A stretch of DNA of 64,000 nt from Lachnospiraceae bacterium (lineage in GTDB: Bacteria > Bacillota > Clostridia > Lachnospirales > Lachnospiraceae): positions 359,561-423,560 of the forward strand of contig CAJTCV010000002.1 of assembly GCA_910574805.1 (NCBI GenBank). Direction: 5' to 3'. Position 1 is the stretch's first letter; the number at the start of each line of letters is the position of its first letter. This document shows, piece by piece, positions 35,551 to 44,956 of this stretch. Below the pieces are notes generated by a model, which saw only the letters and a list, made by a program, of their open reading frames with translations, was not told where the DNA came from and made no database searches. The position numbers and the translations under genes were made by a program.

Positions 35551-35705
35551 ACCTCCGTTCCCGCAGTTTCAGGGACTGCCGGACGGCGATGCCCGGCATC
35601 GTCTCCCTACACCGGCTGTCCCCTGCCGGGCAGCGGAAATGGAATCCACAAAATGAGAAACAGCATCTGAAGCAAAGATGCAAAGCGACAGTAAGGATTT
35701 ACACG

Positions 35706-37442
35706 ATGGACAATATGATTTTTGGAAAATTTATCAGAACATCCAGGAAGGAAAAGGGACTGACCCAGAAGCAGCTTGCGGATATGCTCCATGTATCAGA
35801 CAAGACCATATCCAAATGGGAGAACGGCATCGGTTTTCCGGATATCAAACTGCTGGAACCGCTGGCTGACTGTCTGGAGGTGAGTCTTCTGGAGCTGATG
35901 CAGAGTGAGCGGTTAAAGGAGCCGAAGATTGACCGGGAGGATGCGGAGCAGGCGGTGGCGGTCACTATCCTGCGGTCCGGGCAGGCGGAGGAGAAGAAAG
36001 AGCTTATGTGGAAAGTGAAGCTCCTGCTGGGCGCCTGCGCGTGCGGGAGCCTGTATCTGGCATGGACCGGTATCGGTTATCTTCTGGGAGGAGGTGTAAA
36101 AATGAACGAAAGTGCAGGTGTTCTGCATGGAAATCCGGTGGCTTTCTATATATGGGCGGGACTGCTGGTGATTCTGTGCGGAGCGGCAGCCATCTGCCTT
36201 CTGTGGAAAAATGAGCAGATCAGCGAGGTGAAGATCGGCCGGCATAAGATCAAGGGTACTCTGACGATTCTGATGGATATGCTGGTGGTACTGCTTCTGC
36301 ATACATATCTGTCCAACATTGCCAACAACAGAGATCAGCTTGTAAACCTTCCGGAGCTTTTGCCTGTGCATGCGCATATCACCAATCCGGACGGCAGCAG
36401 GAGGGCGGGCCTTTTTATCAAGGAAGAGGTGGTGGATGGATTCCAGTCCTCCGCATATGTCAAGGATCTCAAACTGACTGTGCGCCTGAAAGCGGGCATC
36501 GACCGGGTGGATCCGGAAGACGGGGATACACTGGATCTGTTTCTGGAGGGCGCCAATTCGCTGGAGGCCATGGGAGAAAATGAAAACATGGACATCGTGT
36601 GGAATGCCGGAGAGGATGGCTCTTTTCTCGGAGGATCGGAAGCAAAATGTCTGGTGTCAAAGGAGCTCTTTGAGACAAACGGCTGGAAGCTGGGAGAAAA
36701 GATTTCGCTGTGTCAGTATTATTACACTCAGGAGGATGCAAAATGGGGAAACGTCCTTATGAAACCTCTGGAGACGGGGGAATATGAGATCGCCGGATAT
36801 GCGGACCTGATCAAAGCATCTGCGGCGGACATCATGGTGGTGGCGCCGGATATCGTACTGCCCTTTCAGACGGTCCGGGATGCCTGTGAAAGGAACGGGA
36901 TTCCATTCTACGCAGATTCCGCATCGTTTTATGTGGCGAATACGCTGGAGCTCAACGAATTTAAACAGGAGATGAAGGATCTGTCTCTGCGGAACGCTTC
37001 CCCGACTACCCGTGATTTTTCCCTGAACGGGGTCGCGCTGAGGGTAAATGACGCGGTGTTCGTCAATACGGCGACCCGGCTGCGCAGGGTGATCGATGCT
37101 GTGGAGGTGTTTCTGCCGTTTCTGCTGGCGCTGATCGCCTGTGTGGGCTATCTGGTTACGCTGCTCCTGCTGCAGAGCCGGAAAAATGAGATGGCGCTTC
37201 TTCGTTCCATGGGGCTTGGCAGATGGAAATGCTTCCGGATCTTTTTTACAGAGCAGTTGATTCTGGTCCTCACGGGGATCGTGGCGGGGAGCGTCTTCTC
37301 GGTGCTCCTTCAGGGAAATTACGGCTGGGATTCGGTGCTGACCGGATGCCTGGTGGGGAGCTGTTACATGCTGGGCAACAGTCTGGCCCTGTGGAAACTT
37401 ATGAAAGTCAGCGTGATGGAAGCGCTGTTCCAGGCAGAGTGA
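35706..37442 (+). CDS. Fusion of an XRE-type HTH regulator and an FtsX/MacB-like ABC permease
   Basis: 578 aa from ATG 35706, with AAGGA about 9 nt upstream. Residues 5-65 are an XRE helix-turn-helix (KFIRTSRKEKGLTQKQLADM and DKTISKWENGIGFP). Two membrane helices follow near 105-125 and 140-165. From about 180 onward the protein is an FtsX-type permease: helix IKGTLTILMDMLVVLLLHTY, a 240-residue exported domain, and three C-terminal helices with LLRSMGLGRWKCFRIFFTEQ. The permease half is paralogous to the 56864-58078 gene. The product may sense something outside and bind DNA from the membrane, or act as transporter with autoregulation. The ATPase follows 55 bp downstream. Confidence 0.85.
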   Translation: MDNMIFGKFIRTSRKEKGLTQKQLADMLHVSDKTISKWENGIGFPDIKLLEPLADCLEVSLLELMQSERLKEPKIDREDAEQAVAVTILRSGQAEEKKELMWKVKLLLGACACGSLYLAWTGIGYLLGGGVKMNESAGVLHGNPVAFYIWAGLLVILCGAAAICLLWKNEQISEVKIGRHKIKGTLTILMDMLVVLLLHTYLSNIANNRDQLVNLPELLPVHAHITNPDGSRRAGLFIKEEVVDGFQSSAYVKDLKLTVRLKAGIDRVDPEDGDTLDLFLEGANSLEAMGENENMDIVWNAGEDGSFLGGSEAKCLVSKELFETNGWKLGEKISLCQYYYTQEDAKWGNVLMKPLETGEYEIAGYADLIKASAADIMVVAPDIVLPFQTVRDACERNGIPFYADSASFYVANTLELNEFKQEMKDLSLRNASPTTRDFSLNGVALRVNDAVFVNTATRLRRVIDAVEVFLPFLLALIACVGYLVTLLLLQSRKNEMALLRSMGLGRWKCFRIFFTEQLILVLTGIVAGSVFSVLLQGNYGWDSVLTGCLVGSCYMLGNSLALWKLMKVSVMEALFQAE

Positions 37443-37497
37443 AGGAGCAGCCAGGGAATTGATGAAAACAGAGACAGGAACAGGAGGGGCGTACAAT

Positions 37498-38169
37498 ATG
37501 GAAATCTTACGTGCGGAGCATGTATCATACAGTTATCAGACGAAATATCAGAAAGTGGAAGCGGTCAGGGATGTGAGCTGCACTTTTGAGCAGGGGAATT
37601 TTTATGCCATCATCGGAGAATCGGGGAGCGGCAAGAGTACCTTTCTCTCCCTTCTGGCGGGGCTGGATGTGCCCCTGGAGGGTACGATTTATGTGCAGGG
37701 AAAATCCCTTGGGACCATGGACCGGGACGCCTACCGGCTGAATCAGGCATCTGTGGTCTATCAGTCCTTCCATCTGTTCCCGCTCCTGACGGCGCTGGAA
37801 AACGTGATGCTTCCCATGGAATTTAAGAAAATGAAAAAACGGGAGGCGGCAGAGCGGGCGAAGGCGCTGCTTGCGCGGGTGGGGCTGGATCCCAGGATTG
37901 GGGGACAGTTTCCGAAGATGATGAGCGGCGGAGAGCAGCAGAGAGTGGCCATCGCCCGGGCGGTGGCGGCGGGAGGGGAGATCATCCTGGCGGATGAGCC
38001 CACCGGCAATCTGGATTCGGAAAATGAAAAGCGGATCGTGGCGCTTCTGAAGGAGCTGGCTCATGAAGATGGTTATACCGTGATTGTGATCACGCACAAT
38101 CCCAATGTGGCGGAAGAGACCGATCACGTTTTCCGGATGAAGGACGGAGAGATGGAACAGGTGCGATAA
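37498..38169 (+). CDS. ABC transporter ATP-binding protein (MacB/LolD-like)
   Basis: 223 aa from ATG 37498, behind AGGAGGGG. Walker [10 protein letters not shown] (about 40-48), the Q-loop, signature [14 protein letters not shown], Walker [14 protein letters not shown] and the H-loop ([12 protein letters not shown]) are all present. Sequence style is that of the LolD/MacB group, which works with FtsX-fold permeases; the flanking permeases fit. It is the only ABC ATPase gene in the window, which matters because a second permease pair at 56.9-59.9 kb has none. Confidence 0.95.
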   Translation: MEILRAEHVSYSYQTKYQKVEAVRDVSCTFEQGNFYAIIGESGSGKSTFLSLLAGLDVPLEGTIYVQGKSLGTMDRDAYRLNQASVVYQSFHLFPLLTALENVMLPMEFKKMKKREAAERAKALLARVGLDPRIGGQFPKMMSGGEQQRVAIARAVAAGGEIILADEPTGNLDSENEKRIVALLKELAHEDGYTVIVITHNPNVAEETDHVFRMKDGEMEQVR

Positions 38170-38188
38170 GGAAAAAGAGGAGACAGAC

Positions 38189-40018
38189 ATGATCATAACA
38201 AACAGTATGCGGCAGCTGATGAGGATGAAAGGCAGGACAGTTTTGTTCCTTTTTCTTATGCTGTTCGCTTCAGGGCTTCTGAGCCTTGGAAGAGGCTTCT
38301 GGATCATCAACCGGGAGAAGACAGCGGCCTATGAAGATTCTTTTATGACCATCGGAACCGTGGAACAGAAGGAAGACACAGTAAAGGAAATGAAATCCTG
38401 GGACGCGGAAAAACAGGAATATGTCATCCATGGAAAAAGTGTGTATCACTCACTGCTTCCGGTCTCCATACTGGATCTGGAAGGGGTTACGTATCTGTCC
38501 GGCCCGGAGAAGCGGATCTGTTACGGAGCGTATCTGCCGGAATATTTCATGTACGGCAACGGTACGGCGTATGACGGACTGAGGCTTGGTTTCCTGGTGG
38601 AGGCGTCTCCGGTGGAGGATACCGTCCCGGATCATCCGGTCAAGATCCGGATCAGCAAAGTGTGGAAGGGATTTGGTCTCCGGGAAAATGACACGGTCTT
38701 TCTGTGCGATCATTACAATCCGGAACCGGAGATGCTCCATGCGGATAAAACCTATCTGATGTATCTCTATGATGGCATCAGTCATGGCGGGGGGGATATT
38801 GAATTCGTACCGCAGGAGCTTACTTCCGAGCAGAGAAGTCCGGACGGCGAGGCGATACCGTGCCAGGTGGAGGAAAACTACTGGTGCGAAGAAGTGACGG
38901 AGGATTTCTGGGAATCCGAACGCAGCAGATGGTGGCGGAATCTGATGGAGGTATGGGAGTATCCAAATCATGTCTTTCCGGTTACAGGCACCTGCAATGT
39001 GGAACTGATGATGGCTTTTTACAACGGAGAAGCGTACATTACTTCCGGAAGAACTTTTACAGAAGAGGAATATGAACAGGGGGAGAAGGTGTGCCTGATC
39101 CAGGAGGCATTTGCCAGAAAATACGAACTGAAACCGGGAGATCAGCTGCGGCTTCCCCTGCTGGTGGCGGATCATGCATGGTCTGCGGGATCTGTATGGA
39201 CGAACGGAGGCGGAGGCGGGTTTAACTTCCTGAATGCAAAAGGGGAGCCATACGAGGTATTTGAGGACAGTATGTATACGGTCGTGGGAGTCTACGGCGG
39301 GGAAGCCGGACAGTATGACGATTATGGAATGGGATATAACGAGGTCCTCATTCCCAGCCGTTCGGTCAGGAACAGCGATGCAGACAACATCGTCCGGTTC
39401 GGTCCCATGAACGGAAGCACAACGTCGTTTCAGATCGAAAACGGGACCATAGACGCCTATATGGAAAAGTGGGGGCGCCTGGGGATCGACAACGTGGAGA
39501 TCACATTTTACGACAGGGGTTATACCGAGCTGGAGGCAAATCTTTACAATATGGAGCAGATCGCCCGGATCCTGCTGGTGGCGGGCATTGCCATGGTGCT
39601 GATGGTGCTGGGCTATTTTTCCTGGATCTTTATCCTGCGTCAGAGGGAGCGGACGGCCATCGAGCGGTCTCTGGGCTTCCGGAAGAGCCAGAGCTTTCTG
39701 TCCCTGTTCAGCGGGATCTTCCTGATCATCCTTGTGGGAGCGGCGGGAGGCTGTACGGCCGGCAGCCTTCTGTCGGGAAGGATCGCCGGCGGCATCGGGC
39801 AGAAGGTATATTATGACACCTTCTTTGGCAGCAGCGCAGGCGCGCAGGGGGCGGAAGAACTGTCGGAGGAAGATATGGAGGTACTGGAGAAGCCTTATAC
39901 GGCAGCGGTGCAGAATACACTGCTGATCCTCGTGGCGGGGGCGGCAGTCTCCGGGGCGGGCATTCTTATGAATCTGAGGCAGGAGCCCATGAATATGTTT
40001 GGCAGCAGAAAGGAATGA
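38189..40018 (+). CDS. FtsX-like ABC permease with a large exported domain
   Basis: 609 aa. One N-terminal membrane helix (TVLFLFLMLFASGLLSLG), an exported region of about 420 residues and three C-terminal helices near 465, 515 and 590, with the FtsX-type RTAIERSLGFRKSQSF between them. The sequence is paralogous to the gene at 58089-59930; matching blocks include EYLSGPE/TYLSGPE, PEPEMLHADKTYLMYL and MGYNEVLIPSRSV. Together with the XRE/permease fusion and the ATPase it forms a LolCDE/MacB-type module, possibly exporting a peptide or lipid or sensing envelope stress. Confidence 0.9.
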   Translation: MIITNSMRQLMRMKGRTVLFLFLMLFASGLLSLGRGFWIINREKTAAYEDSFMTIGTVEQKEDTVKEMKSWDAEKQEYVIHGKSVYHSLLPVSILDLEGVTYLSGPEKRICYGAYLPEYFMYGNGTAYDGLRLGFLVEASPVEDTVPDHPVKIRISKVWKGFGLRENDTVFLCDHYNPEPEMLHADKTYLMYLYDGISHGGGDIEFVPQELTSEQRSPDGEAIPCQVEENYWCEEVTEDFWESERSRWWRNLMEVWEYPNHVFPVTGTCNVELMMAFYNGEAYITSGRTFTEEEYEQGEKVCLIQEAFARKYELKPGDQLRLPLLVADHAWSAGSVWTNGGGGGFNFLNAKGEPYEVFEDSMYTVVGVYGGEAGQYDDYGMGYNEVLIPSRSVRNSDADNIVRFGPMNGSTTSFQIENGTIDAYMEKWGRLGIDNVEITFYDRGYTELEANLYNMEQIARILLVAGIAMVLMVLGYFSWIFILRQRERTAIERSLGFRKSQSFLSLFSGIFLIILVGAAGGCTAGSLLSGRIAGGIGQKVYYDTFFGSSAGAQGAEELSEEDMEVLEKPYTAAVQNTLLILVAGAAVSGAGILMNLRQEPMNMFGSRKE

Positions 40019-40026
40019 TCCGGCTA

Positions 40027-40054
40027 TTGACAAACCGTAAAAAAATGATATGAT
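40027..40054 (+). promoter_or_regulatory. Strong candidate promoter of the lipoprotein gene
   Basis: Consensus TTGACA (40027-40032), 16-bp spacer, TATGAT (40049-40054), about 50 bp before the gene. Confidence 0.7.
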
Positions 40055-40101
40055 GGACTGGCGGGGACATTTCCTGAGCAAAGAAAAAAGGAGAGAAGAT
40101 T

Positions 40102-41052
40102 ATGAAAAAGAGAAACAGAATGGTAGCTTTGATGCTGGCTGCAGTGATGTCCATGTCACTGGCTGCCTGCGGAAAGAGCGGAAATGACAGCCAGCCCACC
40201 GGACAGGATGCCGGCGTGGAGGCGGATGCAGACGCGGACGCTGCAGCAGAGAGCGCTTCAGAGGAAGCAGAGGCGCCGGAAGAGGAGACGGAGGATCCCT
40301 TCGCTGCTGCACAGGAGAACATGACATCCGTTACCAGTCTGGATGCAAAGACCGTGATGGAAATGGATATGGTAGTCAGCGCCGATGGACAGGAGCAGAG
40401 TGTTGAGAGCGTTACGACGATGGATATGAGCTGCTTTTATGAGCCGCTGCGCATGAGAATGGAGATGACGGTAGACGCAGGCGAGGCCGGAAGTGTATCT
40501 ACCACTCTCTATGCAGAGACCGATGAGAGCGGTACCTGCACGGCGTATATGAATGACGGTACAGGCTGGCAGTCTCAGACGGTGTCTGCGGCGGACCTTG
40601 ACCAGTATGATTTCAGTACGGACATGAATCTCTACTTAACTGGAGACTATGGTTTCGAGGAAGCAGGAACAGAGGCAGTGGATGGTGCCAATGCGTATAA
40701 ATATACGGGAGCCATCACAGGCGACGAGATGAAGGAGCTGATGCTTGCTTCCGGCGCCATGAATTCCGTGAGTCAGCTGGGTCTTGATACGACGCAGGTG
40801 GACAGCATGCTGGACGGACTGGGAGACCTGGCAATCAATCTGTGGATTGATGAGGCGACGCTCTATCCGGTGAAATACGAGATCGACATGACAGACGCCA
40901 TGAATACGCTGATGACAAACATGGTGGAAGCCATGGGCGAGCAGGGCGAAGGCGTGTCCATGAGCATCCCGAAGATGACCATGAGCATGACCTGCTCCAA
41001 TTACAATGCGGCAACCGATTTCACGGTACCGGAAGAGGCGAAGGCAGAGTAG
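40102..41052 (+). CDS. Lipoprotein, DUF6612/LppX-like beta fold
   Basis: 316 aa. Lipoprotein signal with lipobox MSLAACGKSGND (Cys24), an acidic Ala/Glu/Asp-rich spacer to about 65, then a repeated beta-strand domain with VTSLDAKTVMEMDMVVSADG and MSMTCSNYNAATDFTVPEEA. Such lipoproteins carry or bind lipophilic molecules in actinobacteria, but the Firmicutes relatives are uncharacterised. It has its own promoter and terminator, so it is an independent unit directly after the ABC module. Confidence 0.78.
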   Translation: MKKRNRMVALMLAAVMSMSLAACGKSGNDSQPTGQDAGVEADADADAAAESASEEAEAPEEETEDPFAAAQENMTSVTSLDAKTVMEMDMVVSADGQEQSVESVTTMDMSCFYEPLRMRMEMTVDAGEAGSVSTTLYAETDESGTCTAYMNDGTGWQSQTVSAADLDQYDFSTDMNLYLTGDYGFEEAGTEAVDGANAYKYTGAITGDEMKELMLASGAMNSVSQLGLDTTQVDSMLDGLGDLAINLWIDEATLYPVKYEIDMTDAMNTLMTNMVEAMGEQGEGVSMSIPKMTMSMTCSNYNAATDFTVPEEAKAE

Positions 41053-41076
41053 GAAAATAAAACAGAAACAGAGGAA

Positions 41077-41116
41077 AAGGCATTCTGCGGGTTCGGCCTG
41101 CAGGATGCCTTTTTTG
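41077..41116 (+). terminator. Terminator of the lipoprotein gene
   Basis: AAGGCATTCTGC pairs with GCAGGATGCCTT and TTTTT follows. Confidence 0.9.
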
Positions 41117-41356
41117 AATGCTATGATAATCAGAAAGCAGCAGGAAAGAGGCCATACATGTGCCGGGAGGCGTCTGGCTTGTACTGATCCCCTCGGGGGC
41201 AGCGGTCTGCCTGCCGGTCATCCCGAAGATCAAACTGCCCACTATGGAGGCCTGCATTCTGCTGCACTATCAGGGAGAATGGATGACGCTTTTCTTTTTC
41301 GCGCTGCTCCTTGCGCTTATTGGTTTTGTGTTTACGTTGTGCTGGGCCCCGTTCGG

Positions 41357-41390
41357 GCCGGGTAATCCTGACCCGGCTTATTTAATTTTA
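41357..41390 (+). terminator. Second intrinsic terminator-like hairpin
   Basis: GCCGGGT (41357-41363) pairs with ACCCGGC (41371-41377) around AATCCTG, followed by TTATTTAATTTT. What it terminates is unclear. Confidence 0.55.
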
Positions 41391-41398
41391 CATTTTAT

Positions 41399-41428
41399 TT
41401 CCCAACGGGAGTGTTTATCTGATATAAT
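41399..41428 (+). promoter_or_regulatory. Candidate promoter of the first DUF4132 gene
   Basis: TTCCCA (41399-41404), 18-bp spacer, perfect TATAAT (41423-41428), 55 bp before the start codon. Confidence 0.55.
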
Positions 41429-41483
41429 AAAAACATAGTGGTTTACTGGAAAAATGTGAAACTTAAATGAAGAGGAACTGTAC

Positions 41484-44400
41484 ATGAATGTAAAAAATGA
41501 TCGTCTGTCACAGCTTCTGGAAGACGCTCTTTTTTGTCTGAAGCTGACAGAGGAAAACCAAAAGATTGCCGGACAGTATCTGGAGTTCGGACAGAGACCG
41601 GATCCGTCCGCAGACGGAACGTCTGAGCTTCTTTCCCGGGTGGAATATCAGGATTTTGCCCTGCTTGGTCCATCGGAGCGCGAGGCGTGTCTGGACGGCT
41701 GCCAGGCGCTCAGGGAGGAGAGAGAGGAGGAGCTTCTTGGCCGCTACGTGCGGTTCGTGGCGGCAGTGGGCGGCGCTTCCGCGGTCTATGTGCTGGTCCG
41801 GCGCAGGAATGAGGACTGGCTTCTTCGATGGCTTACGAAGGAACAGCGGGCGGTGTTCTGGGCGGAGATGTACGCCCACGAAGCCAGTACCCTGCAGCAG
41901 GGACGCTTAAGCGTGCTGTTCAGTATGGGGAAAAAGGATCCGGAGGCCCTCGTCCGGGCCATGGAGCTTTGTCGGGGAAGGGAGGATGCGGCGAAAATGC
42001 TCCTGACCGGGATCTGGCTGTGCTGCATGAGTCTGGACGCTGTGGAAAATGACCGGACAGAAGCGTTGTCGGGATGGCTGGAGCAGAGGATTCTTGAACG
42101 GCTCCCGGAGCTTTTTGGGGTAAATACCATGCCGGATGCAGAATTGTCAGAACTTAGGGACTATATCCTTCATACACAGGGAAATGTGCCGTTTCCCGAA
42201 GAGATACGGAAGATCTTAAGAGGCCGGACCGGTTCTTCTGACCAACTGGCTCTTCTGACCGGCTGCGCGTATCTGTCCCTTGGGCACCGGGAGTCCTTCC
42301 GGACTGCGCTGAAGCTTCTGGCGGCCGCGGATCAGGAGGCAGGCAGGAATTGTTTTCCCGGCATCTGCCGTTATATGGCGGATGCGGAATGGTTTGACAG
42401 GCACCGGAAGTTTCTGATGGAAGAACTGCCCATCTCCCCGGCGGACTGGGCCAGGTGGGGCATTCAGGAGCGGCTGGCTGACATCTGGAGGTCGGTGTTC
42501 ACCCAATATCCGGCGGCCATCGCGGAAGTGACCGAAGGACTGGATCTCTGGACCTACGACCGTCTGCTGGAGACGGCCGGGAGGCAGGCTCCGGCGCTGT
42601 ATGAGCAGATCTATGACCTGGAGCGCTACCGGCACAAAGCGGCTGAGGAGCTGATCACCCATTTCGAGACCAACGGGGAGGCTGCCCGGAAATATTTCCT
42701 GGGGGAGGCAGAGCTTTCAGATATCCTTCCCTTTGTCAAAGAATGGCGGAAAAATGTCAGCGGTATTTATGGATATAAGAATAACCGGCTGGAGCTTCTG
42801 CGGGATGATCCGAAGATGCAGCTGCTCTACCGGCGGGCGGTGGCCATGGAGGGACTTCTGATGCATGGCGCCTGGTTCCGGTTCTATATGTTCGATTCGG
42901 AGGAATCTGACTTTGGCGGGCTTCTGACGGTCCGGGAAATCGGGGACATTTTCCGGATCTTTCAGGAAGAGCAGGTTCCCGTGCTTTATCAGCTGGACGT
43001 CCTGGCCTGTATCCATGAGTACTGTCACGAGGCTGCGGATCAGGAGGCGTTTCAGAAGGAGTGTGTGGAGGCCCTGGACCAGAGGATCGGTGTGTGGGGT
43101 GAGGCGTACAAAAAGGCGGCGCTCCAGGGGGCGGCCATGACCCGGATTTTCTGCATCCTGACCATGGACCGTCACGGACAGGAGTATAAGGATGCGCTTC
43201 TTGCCTGCGCCGGCGACAGCTCCAGACAGGTACAGCAGGTCCTTCTGTCCGTCTACAGCGGACACCGGGAATGGGAACCGGAGATGAAAGCCATGCTCGC
43301 ATCCAGAAAGCAGAAGGAGCGCCAGATGGCGGTGTGGGTGCTGAAGCAGTGGGGGGCAAAGCAGTACCGGGCGGAGCTTGAGGCGGCGCTTCAGAAAGAA
43401 AAGAATAAAAAGATCGCCGAATATCTGGAAAAGCTTCTGGGCGCAGAGCAGGAGATCGTGGATCTGGAGCAGCTGACCAGGAACTGTCTGAAAAACGGCG
43501 GCAGACAGAAGGTCCAGTGGGCGTTTCAGGAGCCTTATGAAAAGATACATACGAAGGGCGGCACGGAGGTTTCGGAGGATTACTTGAAGGCGATCATGGC
43601 CTGCTATGCGTTTATGAATGTACCGGGCATTTCCAGAGACGCAGGGAAGCTTGCAGATGCGCTTGATCAGGCGGAGCTGTCCGTATGTATGCGGGAGCTG
43701 TTCCGGCGCTGGCTGGAGGCCGGCGCGGAGGCGAAGAAGAAATGGGTTCTGTATGCGGCGTCCATCCACGGCGGGGAGGAGATCATCCCCCTTCTGCATG
43801 AGCAGATCAAAGAGCTGCCGGGAAAATTCCGGGGCGCGCTGGCGGTGGAGGCGGTGAAGGCGCTGGCGCTTAATGGTTCCTCCCCGGCGCTCCTTCTGGT
43901 GGATCAGATCGCCCGGAAATTCAAATACCGTCAGGTGAAAAAGGGCGCCGCCGACGCTCTTGCCGGGGCCGCCGCGCAGCTTGGGATCAGCCGGGAAGAG
44001 CTGGAAGACCGGATCGTGCCGGATCTTGGATTTGATGAAAGAATGGAACGGACGTTCGATTACGGAAGCCGCCGGTTTACGGTCCGGCTGACCTTGTCAC
44101 TGGAAGCGGAGGTGTACGGGGAGGACGGAAAACGGCTGAAAAACCTGCCGTCCCCCGGAAAACAGGATGATCCGGAGAAGGCGGATGCGGCCAATCATGC
44201 GTTCAAAGAGATGAAAAAGCAGTTAAAGACAGTGGCAGCCGGCCAGAAGCTGCGGATGGAACAGGTTCTGCTCACCGGGCGGTCCTGGGAGGCCGATCGC
44301 TGGAGGGCGCTCTTTGTGAGCAACCCGGTCATGCATCCGTTTGCGGCGGGGTTGATCTGGGGTGTCTATGAGGACGGAGTGCTGAAGGCGGCTTTCCGGT

Positions 44401-44936
44401 ATATGGAGGACGGCAGCTTCAACACCCGGGAGGAGGAGCCCTTTGCGTTTCCGCAAACAGGGACCATCGGGCTGGTGCATCCGGTGGAGTTTGCCGAGGA
44501 AGAGCGGGCGGCATGGGCCGAGCAGCTTTCCGATTATGAGATCACTCAGCCGGTGGAGCAGCTGTCCCGTCCGGTTTTTGGCCCCACAGAGGAGGAGCGG
44601 TCCCGGACGGAACTGGCCCGTTTCAAAGGGAGACTGGTCAATGCACTGAGCCTCTCCGGGAAGCTCACCCGGCAGGGCTGGAACAAAGGGCCGGTGGGAG
44701 ACAACGGAGAATACTGTACTTTTTACCGGGAAGACGGAAGAACAGGCGTTCGACTGTCCTTTTCCGGCTGCGGCATCACCGCCGAACATATGGAGGTGGC
44801 CGTCTACGGCGCGGTCTTCTACCGGCCGGGAACGGACGCGGACCAGAAGGGCCGGGAAGAGACCTGTGCGCTGGGAGAGGTCAGCCCCCGGTATTTCAGC
44901 GAGATTATGCTGCAGCTTGGGGCGTGTCTGGATTAA
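41484..44936 (+). CDS. Large DUF4132 (MolR-like) protein, copy 1
   Basis: 1150 aa, soluble, no signal peptide. Start ATG 41484 behind GAGG. The middle is helical with HEAT-like repeats (for example around 560-660, ACAGDSSRQVQQVLLSVYSG and AVWVLKQWGAKQYRAEL). The C-terminal 300 residues carry the DUF4132 block: IVPDLGFDERMERTFDYG, KQDDPEKADAANHAFKEMKK, LIWGVYEDG, FRYMEDGSFNT and QLSDYEITQPVEQLSRPVF. The family is named for MolR; its biochemical function is unknown. The second copy at 46567-50118 matches along the whole length, so the two are duplicates. Both flank a NAD(P)HX epimerase and an antitoxin-acetyltransferase pair. Confidence 0.85.
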   Translation: MNVKNDRLSQLLEDALFCLKLTEENQKIAGQYLEFGQRPDPSADGTSELLSRVEYQDFALLGPSEREACLDGCQALREEREEELLGRYVRFVAAVGGASAVYVLVRRRNEDWLLRWLTKEQRAVFWAEMYAHEASTLQQGRLSVLFSMGKKDPEALVRAMELCRGREDAAKMLLTGIWLCCMSLDAVENDRTEALSGWLEQRILERLPELFGVNTMPDAELSELRDYILHTQGNVPFPEEIRKILRGRTGSSDQLALLTGCAYLSLGHRESFRTALKLLAAADQEAGRNCFPGICRYMADAEWFDRHRKFLMEELPISPADWARWGIQERLADIWRSVFTQYPAAIAEVTEGLDLWTYDRLLETAGRQAPALYEQIYDLERYRHKAAEELITHFETNGEAARKYFLGEAELSDILPFVKEWRKNVSGIYGYKNNRLELLRDDPKMQLLYRRAVAMEGLLMHGAWFRFYMFDSEESDFGGLLTVREIGDIFRIFQEEQVPVLYQLDVLACIHEYCHEAADQEAFQKECVEALDQRIGVWGEAYKKAALQGAAMTRIFCILTMDRHGQEYKDALLACAGDSSRQVQQVLLSVYSGHREWEPEMKAMLASRKQKERQMAVWVLKQWGAKQYRAELEAALQKEKNKKIAEYLEKLLGAEQEIVDLEQLTRNCLKNGGRQKVQWAFQEPYEKIHTKGGTEVSEDYLKAIMACYAFMNVPGISRDAGKLADALDQAELSVCMRELFRRWLEAGAEAKKKWVLYAASIHGGEEIIPLLHEQIKELPGKFRGALAVEAVKALALNGSSPALLLVDQIARKFKYRQVKKGAADALAGAAAQLGISREELEDRIVPDLGFDERMERTFDYGSRRFTVRLTLSLEAEVYGEDGKRLKNLPSPGKQDDPEKADAANHAFKEMKKQLKTVAAGQKLRMEQVLLTGRSWEADRWRALFVSNPVMHPFAAGLIWGVYEDGVLKAAFRYMEDGSFNTREEEPFAFPQTGTIGLVHPVEFAEEERAAWAEQLSDYEITQPVEQLSRPVFGPTEEERSRTELARFKGRLVNALSLSGKLTRQGWNKGPVGDNGEYCTFYREDGRTGVRLSFSGCGITAEHMEVAVYGAVFYRPGTDADQKGREETCALGEVSPRYFSEIMLQLGACLD

Positions 44937-44956
44937 TTTTCCAAAGGAGGGACAGG

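Larger units (their letters stand above)
41160..41438 (+). pseudogene. Possible remnant of a small membrane protein in a 370-bp gap
   Basis: The only open frame in this gap is 92 codons from a GTG with no convincing ribosome site. It contains one hydrophobic helix (WMTLFFFALLLALIGFVFTLCW) and runs through an intrinsic terminator at 41357-41390, which argues against a functional full-length gene. It could be a decayed gene or a non-coding transcript. Otherwise the gap holds two terminators and the promoter of the first DUF4132 gene. Confidence 0.25.

Noticed and set aside
38450..40081. 543-codon minus frame opposite the permease
   Set aside because: The permease is supported by a paralogue in another locus; the opposite frame is not.
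42717..43799. 360-codon minus frame within DUF4132 copy 1
   Set aside because: A GC-rich antisense frame without any domain signature.
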